A stretch of DNA of 64,000 nucleotides from Cyanobacteriota bacterium. Its GTDB lineage: Bacteria; Cyanobacteriota; Cyanobacteriia; CACIAM-69d. Below the pieces are notes generated by a model. That model had not been told where the DNA came from. It was given only the letters and a program-made list of their open reading frames with translations, and ran no database searches. Positions 18,087-27,361 of this stretch are shown one piece after another. How positions within the stretch are numbered: position 1 is the stretch's first letter; each line of letters begins with the position of its first letter. The stretch is from assembly GCA_022402445.1 (NCBI GenBank), contig JAKRSF010000011.1, forward strand, positions 19,744 through 83,743, written 5' to 3'. A program made the position numbers and the translations under genes.

Positions 18087-19982
18087 CTAATAAAACTCCC
18101 CAGATTCCTGTAAGGAATGGAGCCGTTGATAAAGACCTCCCTGTTCAATTAAGGCTTGATGGGTACCCACCTCCGCAATTTCGCCCCCATCCAAAACCAC
18201 AATCCGATCCGCCTCACGAATCGTGCTCAAGCGGTGGGCGATCGCCAGGGTTGTGCGCGTACCCAACACCGTTTGCATGGCAATTTGAATGGAGCGTTCC
18301 GACTCGGAATCTAGGCTAGAGGTGGCCTCATCAAAGATCAGCACATCCGGATTAACTAATAAAGCCCGCGCAATGCCCAATCGCTGCCGTTGCCCCCCCG
18401 AAAGCCGCAGGCCCCGCTCCCCAACCACCGTTTGGTAGCCCTGGGGCAAGGTCTGCACAAATTCATCCACCCGCGCGATCGCGCAGGCTTGCTCCACCTC
18501 CCTTTGGGTAGCCTCGGGGTTGCCGTACCTTAAATTAGATAGCAAGGTGCCATTAAAGACATCCACCTCCTGATGGACAATGGCGAGCCGTCGTCGATAG
18601 GCCGTTGCATCCAGGGTTTTAATATCCTGGCCGTCAATGAGGATACGTCCCCCATCCGGCTCAAAATAGCGAAACAGCAGCTTAACCAAAGTGGATTTGC
18701 CGGACCCGGATCGCCCCACGAGGGCAATGGTTTCGTAGGGTTTAATGAGTAAACTAAAATCCTTCAGAATGGGACGCTGACCGTCGTAGCTGAAGCTGAC
18801 GTTTTGAAATTCAATCTCCCCCTTAAATTGATAGGCTATGGCTGAATCTCCAGCGAATTGAAGGGGCCGTTGGGACGGATCAGAGTCTGGGGTGGATGAT
18901 GGTGCCTGAAGGGAATTTGCCCAGGATAGGGCCTGACTGTCGAGCCCCGCATCCTCTTCCATAAACTCATGGAAGCGCTGGATCGGCGAATAGCGACGGG
19001 CTAACAACTCTGCAATTTGGCTGATGGGTTCTAATTCCGCATAGCCCATATTTGCGATGGTCATCAGGGTCACAAAGTGGCCCAGGGAAATTTGACCGAC
19101 ATAGGCGGCCCAGAGGGCAATGGTCAAAACTCCAAAGGATGCGCTTTGAATGGCGGTGCGCTGCCAGGTATTGAGGATCACATAATCCCGATGAATGCCG
19201 CGAATAATGGCAAAGGTTTCGCGATTGAGCCGCTGCCGCTGCCGCTCATATTCTCGATATTCCGTTGCAAAGGCTTTGACGGTTTTGATATTGGTGACCA
19301 GTTCTGAGGTGCGACTGGCGGTATTTTCCATGTGGTGGTCAATGCGCTGTTCCTTGCGAATGATTTTGCTCAAATCCCGCAGGGCTAGGGCCATTACGGT
19401 GGTGAATGAAAGCAAAAAGGGAACGGCAACGCGCCAATCAATGACCACCATAATCATAAAAATGCCGCCAACCCTTGCCAGTTTGGGCATGAGTTGTCCT
19501 GCCACTTCTGGATAGCTCCAGGTGTGATTTTCTAGGCCGCGATTGATGCGATTGGCGATGCGACCGGGGTTATGGGTGTCATAGAATTCAAGGGGGAGGG
19601 TGAGGATTTTGGCGATCGCGCCCGCCTGACGATCGCGCCGTGCCTGGAGGGGAATGAGCCAATGGAACCAGGCGCTAATCCAGGGTTGAATGGGGGCGCG
19701 CACGACGGCGATGAGAAAAATAAATCCCATCAAAATCATGAGGGCCAGGGGGCGTTCCCCGAGGCCATAGTTGCCCAAGGAAAGGGCTAGGGGACGGACC
19801 ACGGCTCCCGTGACCGCATCAAGGGGCTGACCCGACAGGACATTGAGAATTTGACCGATCGCGTAGGGCACCAACAGATCAAGAATTTCAAAGGCTCCAT
19901 GGGCAGCGATGCTCATGCCCGCGAGGGGCCAATAGGGCTGAAAATAGCGGCCAATCCGCTGCAAAAATTTCCGACGGGCCAT
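18087..19982 (-). CDS. ABC exporter, fused permease and ATPase
   Basis: A 631-residue half-transporter of the MsbA/exporter class: an N-terminal six-helix membrane domain (starting MARRKFLQRIGRYFQPYW) and a C-terminal nucleotide-binding domain with Walker A GRSGSGKST, signature LSGGQRQRLGIARAL, Walker B VLIFDEATSSLD and H-loop AHRL. It should act as a homodimer exporting a lipid, peptide or drug; substrate unknown. The open frame extends 45 codons further upstream, but ATG at 19982 fits the family N-terminus, while the extension is Pro/Ser-rich and repetitive at DNA level. Convergent with cobL. Confidence 0.85.
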   Translation of the reverse strand: MARRKFLQRIGRYFQPYWPLAGMSIAAHGAFEILDLLVPYAIGQILNVLSGQPLDAVTGAVVRPLALSLGNYGLGERPLALMILMGFIFLIAVVRAPIQPWISAWFHWLIPLQARRDRQAGAIAKILTLPLEFYDTHNPGRIANRINRGLENHTWSYPEVAGQLMPKLARVGGIFMIMVVIDWRVAVPFLLSFTTVMALALRDLSKIIRKEQRIDHHMENTASRTSELVTNIKTVKAFATEYREYERQRQRLNRETFAIIRGIHRDYVILNTWQRTAIQSASFGVLTIALWAAYVGQISLGHFVTLMTIANMGYAELEPISQIAELLARRYSPIQRFHEFMEEDAGLDSQALSWANSLQAPSSTPDSDPSQRPLQFAGDSAIAYQFKGEIEFQNVSFSYDGQRPILKDFSLLIKPYETIALVGRSGSGKSTLVKLLFRYFEPDGGRILIDGQDIKTLDATAYRRRLAIVHQEVDVFNGTLLSNLRYGNPEATQREVEQACAIARVDEFVQTLPQGYQTVVGERGLRLSGGQRQRLGIARALLVNPDVLIFDEATSSLDSESERSIQIAMQTVLGTRTTLAIAHRLSTIREADRIVVLDGGEIAEVGTHQALIEQGGLYQRLHSLQESGEFY

Positions 19983-20362
19983 GGAAATGTTCCTAAATGA
20001 TGGCGAATGATGGGGAGGGTCGAAGGGGCTGAGGGGGGGCGCAAATGATCGAAAATCTGGGGCGCAGACCTGGGGCAGAGATCTGGGGCAAAGCGCTGAT
20101 CCCCAGGGACGCCCCAATCCCTTCGAGAGTTGCCCGCTGCTTCCCTAATTGTTTTGGGGGAGGCGCTGGAAAATTCCCTCAACCTGAAGGGCTGCGCCAC
20201 TGGGCTGGAGTGATTTAGGCTGTTTTAGGTCGATGCTTCAGCGTGCCGTTTGAGTGGTGTTTGCCAAGTGTGTGCGCTGCAATCTGGGGGCGGCTTTGCC
20301 CCGTATCAACGTTGATGATCCCATATCTCCCCCTTGTCTACCCCCGTCTACCTACGGCGACC
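19983..20362. other. Intergenic region between the ABC exporter and PAS kinase
   Basis: A 380-bp gap between two leftward genes. Near 20045-20105 there is an internal repeat of GACCTGGGGCAGA / GATCTGGGGCAAA words. Nothing else convincing is visible; the exporter promoter should be here. Confidence 0.4.
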
Positions 20363-23300
20363 CTACCAGCGGCCCGATTGGCGGATCGGGATCTCAATAT
20401 TAAACCGTGTTCCGTCCTGGGGGCTGGACTGGCAATCTAGATGGCCGTGGTGGCGCTCGGTCACGATCTGATAGCTGATGGACATGCCCAATCCCGTGCC
20501 TTTGCCGACTTCTTTGGTGGTGAAAAAGGGATCAAAAATGCGCTGCTGTACCTCGGGCGGTATTCCGGGGCCGTTGTCCGCGATCGCGACCCGCAGCCAA
20601 TCATCCCCGACCCGCTCCGTCGTGATCGTAATGATGCTGGGATGTTGCTTGAGAACTTCAAAGGGCTGTTCGCGATCGCGCTCCTCCAGGGCATCAATGG
20701 CATTGCTCAAAATATTCATAAATACCTGATTGAGCTGCCCCGCAAAACATTCCACCAGAGGCAATTCCCCATAATGTTTGATGATCTGAATGCCGGGATG
20801 ATCTGATCGCGCCTTGAGGCGATTCTGCAAAATCAAGAGGGTACTATCAATGCCCTCATGGAGATCCACCGCCTTATAGGCCGCCTCATCCAGCCGCGAG
20901 AAATTGCGCAGCGACACCACAATTTCCCGAATCCGCTGCGCCCCCACCCGCATCGATTCCAAAAGCTTCGGCAAATCCTCCATCAAAAAGTCTAGATCCA
21001 CCTCATCGATGAGATCCGCCAATTCATCATCGGGCTCCGGCAACCGCTGCTGATAGGCCGCCACAACGTCTAGAAGCTGCTGGGCATAGTCATTGGCATG
21101 GCTGAGATTGCCAAAGATGAAATTGACGGGATTATTGATCTCGTGGGCAACCCCGGCGACGAGCTGGCCGAGGCTCGACATTTTCTCACTTTGCACAAGC
21201 TGGTTTTGGGTGCGCTTCAATTCCGCCAGGGCCGCCTCCAAATCCGCCGCCTTTTGCCGCAGGGCCGCCTCTGAATTCCGCAGGGTTTGCTCCGCCTGCC
21301 GCCGCTCGGTGACATCCTCGAAGGAGCCCAGCAACCCCACGACTTTTCCGGCGCGATCGTGGAGGGGTAACTTATTAAATTCCAGGTAGCAGAGGGAGCC
21401 GTCTGGCAGGGGTTGGATGGCAGTGCCGCGCCGGATCGGTTGATCCTGCTCCATGACCTGCTGATCCATTTTGCGGTAGTCTTCGGCGATTTCCTGGGGA
21501 AGGTTGAAGTCGAAGTCGGTTTTGCCGATGACGTCGCGATCCTGGGACAGGTCCATGGATTCGGCAAAGGCGCGGTTGCAGCCGAGGTAGGTGCTGCTGC
21601 GATCTTTCCAGAACACGGCCTGGGGGATGGTGTTGAGGACCAGCAGCAGCAGTTGCTGGGATTCGTAGAGTTGGTTTTCCGCTTGGCGGCGGTGGGTGAC
21701 GTCCATGACGACGCCGAAGGCCCGCTGGAGGGTGCCGGTGCGGCCGTGGCTGGCTTCGCCGCGATTTTGTACGTACCGGATTTCGCCGGTTTGGCCGTGG
21801 ATGATGCGCAGTTCGATGTCGTAGCTTTCGCCGGTGGCGATGCACCGTTCTAGGGCTCCCTGGAGGGCGGGCCAGTCTTCGGGGTGGTAGTACCGGCTCA
21901 GGCCGAGGATGTCCGGGGGGCCGTCGGCGCGATCGCGGCCAAAGATGCGAAAAATTTCATCGGACCAGTTAATATGGCTAGTTTTTGGATCAAATTCCCA
22001 GTTGCCGATGTGGGCGATGCGCTGGGCCTCCTGGAGATTGCGGGTGAGTTTGCGGCGGGCGGCTTCATTGCGGCGGCGATCGGTCACGTCGTGCATCACG
22101 GCCACCGCGCCGATCTTGTGGCCATCGCGATCGTAGAGGGGGTCCGCATTGGTCACTAGCAGCCGGAGGGGAAGCTCGGGCCGCGCGATCGCCATCTGCG
22201 CCCCCCGCACCGATTCGCCACCGAAGGCCCGCAGGAGGGGAATTTCCGCCATGGGCAACGGCGCTGAACCATCCCCGGTGCGCAGGTCGTAGTAATCGGA
22301 CCACTGCTCCTGGGGGAGCGATCGCGGATCGCAGCCATGCCACTGGCGCGCCGCCCGGTTAAACAACTTCAGATTGCCCTCCGCATCGCAGGCCACCACC
22401 GCATCCGAAACGCTCTCGACCACCACCCGCACAAACTCCTGCTCCTGGGCCAGGGCCGCCTCCGCCAGCTTGCGGGGCGTAATGTCAATAATCAGCCCAT
22501 CCCAGAGGGAACTGCCATCGGGGAAAAAGCGCGGGCGCGCCGACGCCTGCACCCACTTCAGGTCGCCATTGGGAAAGAGAATGCGGTACTCACAATCCCA
22601 CTGACATTTGTGCAAGACCGCTTGGGTGGTGCTCCACTGCACCCGGATCAGATCGTCCGGATGGGTCCGCCCCCACAGGGCCATGGGGTTGGCGGTGCCC
22701 GTGGCCGGGTCGATGCCATAGAGGTCGCGGCAGCCCGGACTGAGGTACAAAAATTCCCCGATTTCATCGTCCGGCCCCGCAAGGCGGTACTGATAAATCA
22801 TGCCGGGGACGCTGTTGGTGAGCCGCTGGAAGCGATCGCTCAGTTCCTTCAGGGCTTCATCGGCCGCCTTGCGATCGGTCACATCCAGCAAAATTCCATC
22901 CGACAGGAGCGTCCCGTCCGGCTGAACCTGAATCCGCGAGGTGCCCTGGATCCAGCGGAGGGTCCCATCCGCCAGCAGGAGGCGATGCTCATTGCGCCAA
23001 TCGCCATCAGTGGCGGCGGCCTGATCCAAGGAGGCGGCAAAGGCAACCACATCCTCCGGGTGAACGCACTGCCACATCAGGCCCGAGTCCGCCTGGACCG
23101 CAGCGGGATCCAGGTGATAAATATCCTGGACCGCTGGACTGATATAGATAAATTCCCCGAGGGGATCGCCGGGGCGGCGGCGATAGTGGTAGACGACGCC
23201 GGGGAGGTTCGAGGCGAGTTTTTCGTAGCGATCGTTCAGTTGCCGCAGGTTGTCCTCCACCTGGCGCTGGCGGGTGGTTTCGACGACGATGCCGCCGATA

Positions 23301-24469
23301 CTCTCCACCTGACCGTCCCCAAACCCGATGGGGAAGTAGGACACGAGCCAGGACCGCCGCTGGTCGGGGGCGGTTTCGACGCTGCCCTCGAGTTCGATGT
23401 TGTGGATCGGTTCGCCAGTGTCGAGCACCCGTTGCAGCAGGGGTTCGAGGTGCTGGGCCACATCGGGGGAAATGTCCCGCAGGAAGCGGTCCGTGTGCTG
23501 GTCGATCGCCCAGCCGTCCATGTCTGCGATCGCCTGATTCACCTGCAAAAAGCGAAATTGGCGATCCAGGATGACGATGCCGACGGGGGCATTTTCGACG
23601 AGGGAATTGAGGAGCGATCGCTCCTGCTGCCAGTTCCGTTCCGCCCAGCGGCGATCGGTGATGTCCTGGGCGATGCCGACGAGGTGGGTGGGTTGACCGT
23701 CCTGGAACAGGGGCACCTTGAGGGTGCGGTAGAAGCGGGTTTCCGTGGGGGTGACGATCGCCTCTTCGGGGATTTCGTGCAGGATGCCTTCGGCGAGGAC
23801 GCGGCGATCCATGGCGATGAAGTCGTCGGCGGCCTCCGGGGAGAAAATGTCCCGGTCGGTTTTGTGGAGGACCTGATCCACCCGCTCGTAGCCTATGGCT
23901 TGGGCAGCGCTGATGTTGAGGGCGTCATAGCGCAGGTCTTCGGCCCGTTTCACGAACACCATGATGGGGATGGCGTCGAGGACCGCTTGCAAAAATTCCT
24001 GGCTTTGGCGTAGGGCATCGGCGGCGGCGCGGCGATCGCTCGTATCAATGGCCAAACCATCCCAGAGAACGGAACCATCCTCCTGGCAGGTGGGGCGTGC
24101 CCGAAGCTGAACCCATTTGGTGACGCCGTTGGGCAATTGCACCCGCCCTTCCCAGTCCACGTCGGTGAGGTGGGTTTGCGATCGCTGGTGGATGGCTTTG
24201 AGGGCGTCGCGATCGTCGGGATGCACGAGGGGCACCACCTGGGCCATGGCGTCGGGGGAAACGCCAAAAAGTTCGTAGGTGCCGCTGGAGGCGTAGGAAA
24301 AGGTGAGGGTACCGTCGGGGCTGAGGATGGCTTGGTAGACCACGCCGGGGAGGTTGGCGGTGAGGCGCTCAAAGCGGGCTTCGCTGGCACGCGATCGCGC
24401 CCGTAGGGTTTCCAGTTCGGCCTGGAGCGCCCCATAGGCGGCGGCATCGAGGGTCACGGAGGCGATCAT
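20363..24469 (-). CDS. Soluble histidine kinase with about eight PAS domains
   Basis: A 1368-residue kinase lacking membrane helices. I count eight PAS/PAC modules in series, recognisable by starts such as RFERLTANLPGVVYQ, LQAVLDAIPIMVFVK, LNSLVENAPVGIVIL, KLASNLPGVVYHYR, RLTNSVPGMIYQYR, VVVESVSDAVVACD, RIAHIGNWEFDP and LLVLNTIPQAVFWKD. The kinase core is of the VAHEINNPVNFIFGN type (His1109), with HATPase_c motifs NAIDALEE, DNGPGI and GTGLGMSI. There is no receiver domain. The kinase core closely resembles that of the gene at 13077. ATG at 24469 is preferred; upstream codons give only Pro/Ser-rich sequence. The repeated PAS units probably sense small molecules, redox or light through unidentified cofactors. 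Confidence 0.88.
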   Translation of the reverse strand: MIASVTLDAAAYGALQAELETLRARSRASEARFERLTANLPGVVYQAILSPDGTLTFSYASSGTYELFGVSPDAMAQVVPLVHPDDRDALKAIHQRSQTHLTDVDWEGRVQLPNGVTKWVQLRARPTCQEDGSVLWDGLAIDTSDRRAAADALRQSQEFLQAVLDAIPIMVFVKRAEDLRYDALNISAAQAIGYERVDQVLHKTDRDIFSPEAADDFIAMDRRVLAEGILHEIPEEAIVTPTETRFYRTLKVPLFQDGQPTHLVGIAQDITDRRWAERNWQQERSLLNSLVENAPVGIVILDRQFRFLQVNQAIADMDGWAIDQHTDRFLRDISPDVAQHLEPLLQRVLDTGEPIHNIELEGSVETAPDQRRSWLVSYFPIGFGDGQVESIGGIVVETTRQRQVEDNLRQLNDRYEKLASNLPGVVYHYRRRPGDPLGEFIYISPAVQDIYHLDPAAVQADSGLMWQCVHPEDVVAFAASLDQAAATDGDWRNEHRLLLADGTLRWIQGTSRIQVQPDGTLLSDGILLDVTDRKAADEALKELSDRFQRLTNSVPGMIYQYRLAGPDDEIGEFLYLSPGCRDLYGIDPATGTANPMALWGRTHPDDLIRVQWSTTQAVLHKCQWDCEYRILFPNGDLKWVQASARPRFFPDGSSLWDGLIIDITPRKLAEAALAQEQEFVRVVVESVSDAVVACDAEGNLKLFNRAARQWHGCDPRSLPQEQWSDYYDLRTGDGSAPLPMAEIPLLRAFGGESVRGAQMAIARPELPLRLLVTNADPLYDRDGHKIGAVAVMHDVTDRRRNEAARRKLTRNLQEAQRIAHIGNWEFDPKTSHINWSDEIFRIFGRDRADGPPDILGLSRYYHPEDWPALQGALERCIATGESYDIELRIIHGQTGEIRYVQNRGEASHGRTGTLQRAFGVVMDVTHRRQAENQLYESQQLLLLVLNTIPQAVFWKDRSSTYLGCNRAFAESMDLSQDRDVIGKTDFDFNLPQEIAEDYRKMDQQVMEQDQPIRRGTAIQPLPDGSLCYLEFNKLPLHDRAGKVVGLLGSFEDVTERRQAEQTLRNSEAALRQKAADLEAALAELKRTQNQLVQSEKMSSLGQLVAGVAHEINNPVNFIFGNLSHANDYAQQLLDVVAAYQQRLPEPDDELADLIDEVDLDFLMEDLPKLLESMRVGAQRIREIVVSLRNFSRLDEAAYKAVDLHEGIDSTLLILQNRLKARSDHPGIQIIKHYGELPLVECFAGQLNQVFMNILSNAIDALEERDREQPFEVLKQHPSIITITTERVGDDWLRVAIADNGPGIPPEVQQRIFDPFFTTKEVGKGTGLGMSISYQIVTERHHGHLDCQSSPQDGTRFNIEIPIRQSGRW

Positions 24470-24596
24470 AGGGGGGGTGAGGCGAGATGGGCGGGGGGAA
24501 GGCGCGCGGGGGGCTGATGGGTGGGGCACCCCATCCCCAAATTATAGTCCCGTGGCCTTGGGGGCTCCGGTTCCGAACCTTTGGCTTTGGGGGGCT

Positions 24597-24616
24597 GTCC
24601 CATAATGTTATGGGAC
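24597..24616. repeat. 20-bp palindrome, copy 1
   Basis: GTCCCATAATGTTATGGGAC, a one-base departure from the family consensus GTCCNATAACGTTATNGGAC (central C to T). It lies between the divergent PAS kinase and sugar dehydrogenase genes, 62 bp before the ATG of the latter. Confidence 0.85.
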
Positions 24617-24678
24617 CGTTTTTGACGGTGATGTTTCTGGGTTACGGTTGTTGGTTTTTGGTTGGCCAGGGGGATGGA

Positions 24679-25926
24679 ATGAAGGGGATTGTGGGGCGAT
24701 CGCTGGTGCGGTGGGGCGTGGGGGTGGCGGCGCTGGGGGCGATCGCCTGCGGGGCTCCGACGGTGACGGAATCGGCCACGGGGCCAGAGCAAACCGCTGC
24801 TGGAAATGGCACCCGAACGGCCAACGGAACAGCGGCGGCGATGGGTGGGGGCGTTGCCCCGATCACGGATGGGGTCCGGGCGGTGCCGCTGACGGAGGGG
24901 CTCGAACACCCCTGGGGCATGGCGTGGCTGCCGGATGGATCCATGCTGATCACGGAGCGACCGGGGCGGCTGCGGCGTTTCCGGAATGGTCAACTGGAGC
25001 CGACCGCGATCGCGGGGGTGCCGGAGGATGTATTTGTCAGCGGCCAGGGGGGGCTGTTGGACATTTCCGTCCATCCGCGCTTTGGGGAAAATGGCCTAAT
25101 CTTTTTCACCTATGCGAGCGGCACGATTGATGGCAACCGGGCAACGGTGGCGCGCGCCCGCTGGGAGGGGGATCAACTGCGGGATTGGGAGGTGATTTTC
25201 CAGGCGACGCCGGATAAGCCGGGGAGTCAGCATTTTGGCTCGCGTCTCACTTGGCTGCCGGATGAAACCCTGCTCGTTGCGATCGGCGATGGGGGCAATC
25301 CGCCGCTGCAATTGAACGGGGAGGCGATCCGGCTCCAGGCCCAAAAGCTCGATAGTTTCCTCGGGAAGGTGGTGCGGCTGACGGCTGACGGACAAATTCC
25401 GCCGGATAATCCCGCGATCGCGGGCAACCGGTCAGCGATCTGGAGCTACGGCCACCGCAATATCCAGGGGCTCACCTACGATGCCACTCGCGATCGCGTC
25501 TGGTCCACGGAGCATGGGGCGCGGGGGGGCGATGAATTCAATGGCCTCGCCGTCGGTGAGAATTATGGCTGGCCGATGGTGAGCCACAGCCAAGAATATT
25601 TCGCCGATCAGCCGGTTTCCACGGCGCGATCGGCCCCTGGCATGATCGACCCGCTGATTGTCTGGACCCCCGCGATCGCCCCGTCGGGCCTGATGGTGTA
25701 CCAGGGCGATCGCTTCAGCGGCTGGCGCGGGCAACTGCTGGCGGGGGGCCTCGTGAGCCGGGACGTGCGGCGCATTGCCATTGACGATCGCGGCGTCGCA
25801 ACGGAGGTGGAGGCGATCGCCATCGGCCAGCGGGTGCGGGATGTGCGCGAGGGGCCGGACGGGTTGATTTACGTCCTCACGGATGCGGACAACGGCCAAC
25901 TGATCCGCCTCGAACCGGCCAATTGA
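24679..25926 (+). CDS. PQQ-dependent aldose sugar dehydrogenase-like lipoprotein
   Basis: A 415-residue six-bladed beta-propeller of the soluble glucose/sorbosone dehydrogenase family. A signal peptide with lipobox LGAIAC gives an exported, lipid-anchored protein. Family motifs include LEHPWGMAWLPDGSMLITERPGRL, GQGGLLDISVHPRF, WSYGHRNIQGL, STEHGARGGDEFN and APSGLMVYQGDRF. Members oxidise aldoses with PQQ, though many cyanobacterial homologues have not been shown to bind it and no PQQ synthesis genes are here. ATG at 24679 is chosen because it begins the lipoprotein signal and leaves the palindrome outside the gene; the open frame extends 64 codons upstream through it. It converges on the next gene with a 21-bp gap. 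Confidence 0.86.
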   Translation: MKGIVGRSLVRWGVGVAALGAIACGAPTVTESATGPEQTAAGNGTRTANGTAAAMGGGVAPITDGVRAVPLTEGLEHPWGMAWLPDGSMLITERPGRLRRFRNGQLEPTAIAGVPEDVFVSGQGGLLDISVHPRFGENGLIFFTYASGTIDGNRATVARARWEGDQLRDWEVIFQATPDKPGSQHFGSRLTWLPDETLLVAIGDGGNPPLQLNGEAIRLQAQKLDSFLGKVVRLTADGQIPPDNPAIAGNRSAIWSYGHRNIQGLTYDATRDRVWSTEHGARGGDEFNGLAVGENYGWPMVSHSQEYFADQPVSTARSAPGMIDPLIVWTPAIAPSGLMVYQGDRFSGWRGQLLAGGLVSRDVRRIAIDDRGVATEVEAIAIGQRVRDVREGPDGLIYVLTDADNGQLIRLEPAN

Positions 25927-25947
25927 CGGGTTGAAGGGCGGTTTTAT

Positions 25948-26454
25948 TTAGGCATCTTCAGAGGTTTCGCTAGGGTCGTCAGGGGCGTCGGGGGATGGCG
26001 CGATCGCAGCCTCAGGGACAGAAGATTCAGGGGCAGACTTAGGCGCTTCCGGTTTCGGCGCATCGGATTTAGGTGTTTCAGCCTTCGGTGCTTCAACCTT
26101 TGGAGCGGGGGGCGTCGGCGGCAAACCAAGCTGGGCCTTCGCCTGATCCAGCGCAAACCGCAAACTGCCCACACTCGCCGTCTTCAGCGCTTCCCCCGTA
26201 TCCGCCACCACGCGATCGCCCGACAGATCCTGCGCCCGTTCCACCGCCCCCTTGCTCCACTGGCCCACCGCGATCGCCCCGCGCCCCAGCCACTCCAGCG
26301 CCACAATGCCCAAACACAGCACCAGCCACAGCAGCACCAGCGTCTCTTTAATAATCTGCCCCGTCACCACCACCACCCGGCGATAGGCCAGGAGCGTCTC
26401 CGCTGACGCCAGCAGCGCCCAGAGGGTTTGTAACTGTTCCTTGAGGCGGGTCAT
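25948..26454 (-). CDS. Small membrane-anchored protein with Pro/Ala/Lys/Glu-rich tail
   Basis: A 168-residue protein of unknown function. One hydrophobic helix (ETLVLLWLVLCLGIVALEWLG, about residues 37-57) is followed by an amphipathic stretch and a low-complexity tail built from KxEAPKxETPK-type repeats (about residues 115-145) and an acidic end. A good ribosome site (AGGAGC) precedes the ATG. The tail resembles the repetitive E/P insert inside the hybrid kinase at 33885 and could be a spacer that crosses the periplasm or peptidoglycan. Confidence 0.6.
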   Translation of the reverse strand: MTRLKEQLQTLWALLASAETLLAYRRVVVVTGQIIKETLVLLWLVLCLGIVALEWLGRGAIAVGQWSKGAVERAQDLSGDRVVADTGEALKTASVGSLRFALDQAKAQLGLPPTPPAPKVEAPKAETPKSDAPKPEAPKSAPESSVPEAAIAPSPDAPDDPSETSEDA

Positions 26455-26526
26455 GGGAAAAGCTCCTATCGCGCGATCGACTAGCTTGGAATGGTCTTGA
26501 ATGTATCAGATGCCCCATCCAAACCC

Positions 26527-26546
26527 GTCCCATAACGTTATAGGGG
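26527..26546. repeat. 20-bp palindrome, copy 2
   Basis: GTCCCATAACGTTATAGGGG, with a degraded right end, located in the divergent gap between the small membrane protein and the Ala/Trp-rich membrane protein. Confidence 0.75.
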
Positions 26547-26608
26547 GATTCTAGTCAGGCTGATTTCTTCAACGCCGACCACCTCACCCCAGTAGGAAAA
26601 GTACCGTC

Positions 26609-27244
26609 ATGGTTTTGAGCAAGGGCAACCGGGTCTGGGGATGGCTGGTGGGCTGCGTGATTGCCTACACCGTCGTGGGCGTTGGGATCAGCGTCGGATC
26701 CTCAAGTGTCATGGGGCCGTTGGCTTGGACTTTGGTGGGATCTTTAGCTTGGGCCGGGGCGTTGGCTGGGGCGATCGCGTGGGCTGGCTCTTTGAATTTG
26801 GCCTGGGCGGGGGCATTGACCTTAGCTTGGGCCGGGGCGGGCGTGTTGGGGGTGGCGATCGCGGTGGCTTGGGTCGGATCTGTGGCGCTGGCTTGGACCG
26901 GGTTGGGGGCGTTGGCCTGGGCGATCGCGATCGCGGTGGCGATCGCTTTGGTGGTGGCTTGGGCCTTGTCTTGGCCTTGGGCGTGGGGGGTGGCTTGGGC
27001 GGTGGCGATCGCGATCGCGGGGGTTGGCCTAGGGCGCGGGACGTGGGAATTGATCGGCGGTTGGGAAAACTTTTTCCTGGGCCTCTGGTGGGGCACTTGG
27101 CCCTTGACCCTGGGTGTGATTCCCGGCAAGGCCGCCGCAGAACTGGAAACGTTTCAAAACAAGGCGATTCTTCTACCCACCTTGGCGGCGGGGTTGGGGT
27201 TGACCCTTGGGGTACTGATTTACCGCGCCGTGCATCCGGTTTAG
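26609..27244 (+). CDS. Ala/Trp/Gly-rich repetitive membrane protein
   Basis: A 211-residue, almost entirely hydrophobic protein whose middle (about residues 30-145) is a degenerate repeat of LAWAGA, AIAWAG and AIAIAVAIA words. HIP1 octamers read in the GCG-ATC-GCG frame encode the A-I-A units. The C-terminal third is less repetitive (GTWELIGGWENFFLGLWWGTWPLTLG) and looks like a normal membrane domain. No family is recognised. It begins after palindrome copy 2 and ends before copy 3. The DNA is open on the opposite strand as well because of the palindromic HIP1 words, but the plus-strand frame has a sensible start, a hydrophobic protein pattern and a defined C-terminus. Confidence 0.6.
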   Translation: MVLSKGNRVWGWLVGCVIAYTVVGVGISVGSSSVMGPLAWTLVGSLAWAGALAGAIAWAGSLNLAWAGALTLAWAGAGVLGVAIAVAWVGSVALAWTGLGALAWAIAIAVAIALVVAWALSWPWAWGVAWAVAIAIAGVGLGRGTWELIGGWENFFLGLWWGTWPLTLGVIPGKAAAELETFQNKAILLPTLAAGLGLTLGVLIYRAVHPV

Positions 27245-27269
27245 GGGTCGGCTCCTTGAGCCAGCGTTG

Positions 27270-27289
27270 GTCCCATAACGTTATAGGAC
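27270..27289. repeat. 20-bp palindrome, copy 3
   Basis: GTCCCATAACGTTATAGGAC, 72 bp before the methyltransferase ATG. A half-site relative, GTCCCATATCG, follows at about 27305. Confidence 0.85.
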
Positions 27290-27361
27290 CGCCCATACCG
27301 CACCGTCCCATATCGCTAGCCAAAGCTAAATTGGGAGAGCGCGTTTTCAAGATTTGCCGCA

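Noticed and set aside
22337..24013. A 558-codon open frame on the + strand antisense to the PAS kinase
   Set aside because: The minus strand encodes unmistakable PAS and kinase motifs; the antisense product has no recognisable domain.
26665..27129. Minus-strand open frame with AIATAIAIAQAN repeats
   Set aside because: It arises because HIP1 is palindromic; the plus-strand gene has a better start and a non-repetitive C-terminus.
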